DNA of 64,000 nucleotides from Bradyrhizobium sp. CCGB12 (GTDB lineage Bacteria; Pseudomonadota; Alphaproteobacteria; Rhizobiales; Xanthobacteraceae), in NCBI RefSeq assembly GCF_024199845.1, contig NZ_JANADO010000001.1:6634001-6698000 (forward strand). The letters run 5' to 3'. This document shows, one piece after another, positions 62,695-64,000 of the stretch. A model generated the notes under the pieces. That model ran no database searches, was not told the origin of the DNA, and was given only the letters and a program-made list of their open reading frames with translations. The position numbers and the translations under genes are program-made. Numbering within the stretch: the first letter of the stretch is position 1; each line of letters begins with the position of its first letter.

Positions 62695-62750
62695 GACGAA
62701 GCGGCCGGACACAAGGCCGCTTACAGAATTTGAAACGGGAGGAGAGGACG

Positions 62751-63881
62751 ATGAAATCAACGCTACTCGTGGGCGCGCTGCTCACCGCCATGACGGCAAC
62801 GAGCGCCTTTGCCCAGGCGATCAAGCTCGCCGACGTCGCCGAGCTCTCGGGCGGCGGCGCCACTGTCGGTACCAACTGGAAGAACGGCATCGATCTCGCA
62901 ATCGAGGAGATCAATGCCAAGGGCGGCGTGCTCGGCCGCAAGCTGGAAGTCACCCACGCCGACTCGCAGTCCAACCCCGGCGTCGCCCGCGCGCAGGTGC
63001 AGAAGGCGCTCGACGCCGAACCCTACGTGCTGCTCGGGCCCGGCTATTCCGGCTCAGTGAAGGTCACGGCCCCGCTCGCGGCCGAAGCCGGCATCGCGCA
63101 GATCATGGGTGGCGAGGCCGCCGAACTGACGCAAGGAGGCAACAAGTTCCTGTTCCGCACCTCGTTCGGACAGCAGTCATCGATGCCGAAGGTCGCAAAG
63201 TACATCCACGACGAGATGAAGGCGAAGACGGTTGCGGTGGTCTGGGTCAACAACGACTTCGGCCGCGGCGGGCGCGACGTTATGGTCAAGGAGCTCGACC
63301 GGCTCGGCTCCAAGGTGGTCGCCGATCTCTCGACCGAAGCGGGCCAGGCCGATTTCGCCGCCGACGTCGGCAAGATCAAGGCAGCCAATCCCGACGCCGT
63401 GTTCGTCTATCTCAATGAAGAAGAGAGCGCGCGCATCCTCAAGGAGCTGAAGCGCCAGGGCGTCACCGCGCCGCTGATGGGCGAGACCACGCTGATCGGC
63501 CAGAAGGTGATCGAGCTGGCCGGCGACGCCGCCAACGGCGCGCGCGGCCATGTCGGCCTTACCACCGACGCGCCGGTCGACCTGATCAAGGCGTTCCGCG
63601 AGAAGTTTTCCAAGAAGTACAATTACGTGCCTGATCATAACGGCCTGAAGGGCTATCTCGCGGTCTACATGGTGAAGGCGACCACCGAGAAGATGGGCAA
63701 GGTCGACCCCAAGAAGTTTGCCGACACGCTGCACGGCCTCACCATCAAGGCCGCGGACGAGCCGGGCATCCTGATGGACGTCACCTTCAGCGATACCGGC
63801 GACATCGACCGCCAGAGCTTCCTGGTCGAGGTGGTCGAGGGCAAGCAGGTAGTGAAGCAGGTGCTGCCCAAGGTGAAGTGA
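62751..63881 (+). CDS. ABC transporter solute-binding protein (Leu/Ile/Val-type fold)
   Basis: The 376-residue periplasmic protein has a signal peptide (LLVGALLTAMTATSAFAQ), then IKLADVAELSGGGATVGTNWKNGIDLAIEEINAKGGVLGRKLEVTHADSQSNPGVARAQVQKAL, typical of Liv-type receptors. The RBS GGAGGAGAGG is strong. It is 56 bp after the aroE-like gene. The livHMGF genes 4.5 kb away lack a binding protein, so this may be their partner; the ligand may be an aromatic or cyclic acid rather than an amino acid. Confidence 0.93.
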   Translation: MKSTLLVGALLTAMTATSAFAQAIKLADVAELSGGGATVGTNWKNGIDLAIEEINAKGGVLGRKLEVTHADSQSNPGVARAQVQKALDAEPYVLLGPGYSGSVKVTAPLAAEAGIAQIMGGEAAELTQGGNKFLFRTSFGQQSSMPKVAKYIHDEMKAKTVAVVWVNNDFGRGGRDVMVKELDRLGSKVVADLSTEAGQADFAADVGKIKAANPDAVFVYLNEEESARILKELKRQGVTAPLMGETTLIGQKVIELAGDAANGARGHVGLTTDAPVDLIKAFREKFSKKYNYVPDHNGLKGYLAVYMVKATTEKMGKVDPKKFADTLHGLTIKAADEPGILMDVTFSDTGDIDRQSFLVEVVEGKQVVKQVLPKVK

Positions 63882-63883
63882 AG

Positions 63884-63996
63884 CTCTTCACCTCTCCCCG
63901 CGCCTGTCTCGCCGAAGCTTTAGCGAAGGCGGATGCGGGGAGGGATCTCTCGCTCCCTCGCCCCGCTCTTCGCGGGGAGAGGGTCGGGGTGAGGGG
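63884..63996. repeat. REP-like palindromic pair, family D, at window end
   Basis: CTCACCTCTCCCCGC-like and GCGGGGAGAGGGTCGGGGTG arms with inner CCCTCGCCCCGCTCTTCGCG. It follows the binding-protein gene by 3 bp; the right part may continue beyond the window. Confidence 0.78.
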
Positions 63997-64000
63997 TGCT

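Noticed and set aside
60520..62760. Minus-strand open frame of 746 codons opposite LysR and aroE
   Set aside because: It is antisense to two recognisable genes and its product matches no fold; a GC-bias artefact.

Overview
The window looks like a piece of chromosome from a Bradyrhizobium-type alphaproteobacterium. It is GC-rich with dense, mostly non-overlapping genes. It carries an alphaproteobacterial gcrA, a long two-lobed dCTP deaminase, a SAM-II riboswitch in front of metZ, an argD-argF-hslO block, and a LuxI/LuxR pair that closely matches what I know of BjaI/BjaR. Many intergenic gaps hold paired REP-like palindromes in several families. These identifications rest on reading translated sequences, not on database searches.

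Layout. 1-1.65 kb: a LacI regulator cut by the window edge, then an XRE-cupin regulator with an acetyltransferase. 1.84-3.80 kb: a tRNA-Gly(CCC) gene and, 1.9 kb away, a duplicate of its 3' part; between them lies one metallophosphoesterase gene of lower GC, the shape of a very small integrated island. 4-12.3 kb: DNA repair methyltransferase plus AraC regulator, small membrane and secreted proteins, VOC and SRPBCC proteins, a MATE exporter, a PAS protein and dCTP deaminase. 12.4-17.5 kb: SAM-II-controlled metZ, an OpgC acyltransferase operon with two SGNH proteins, and apaG. 17.7-22.1 kb: argD-argF-hslO and gcrA. 22.4-30.2 kb: the phosphate regulon phoR-pstSCAB-phoU-phoB behind a PHO box, plus a flippase-like membrane protein. 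30.6-35.1 kb: an OmpA/BON-like protein, a polysaccharide deacetylase, and an IS1111-type insertion sequence that sits exactly between the two arms of a REP pair. 35.2-44.5 kb: an SDR and the aerobic benzoyl-CoA (box) pathway (boxB, boxC, DUF309 protein, alpha/beta hydrolase, benzoate-CoA ligase), diverging from boxR and a truncated hemoglobin. 44.6-54.7 kb: Kef-type antiporter, IclR regulator, a Rieske oxygenase next to a glutamine-synthetase-like ligase, and a TonB receptor with an AraC regulator. 54.9-63.9 kb: livHMGF ABC transporter, bjaI/bjaR quorum sensing, LysR regulator, a shikimate-dehydrogenase-like protein, and an ABC solute-binding protein.

How the parts connect. A shared 16-bp element close to ATGCACTTTGTTGCAT occurs upstream of boxC (twice), in the bclA/boxR divergent region, and 143 bp upstream of livH. 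It fits the TGCA-N6-TGCA architecture known for BzdR/BoxR repressors. I therefore infer that the Liv-type transporter about 15 kb away belongs to the benzoate regulon, although boxA is absent from the window. The most notable other structures are the tRNA-Gly mini-island, the SAM-II attenuator whose three mutually exclusive helices can be read directly, a six-site GANTC cluster upstream of gcrA, an SGNH enzyme/pseudoenzyme pair coupled to OpgC, and the nested IS1111 element with a candidate bridge-RNA region.
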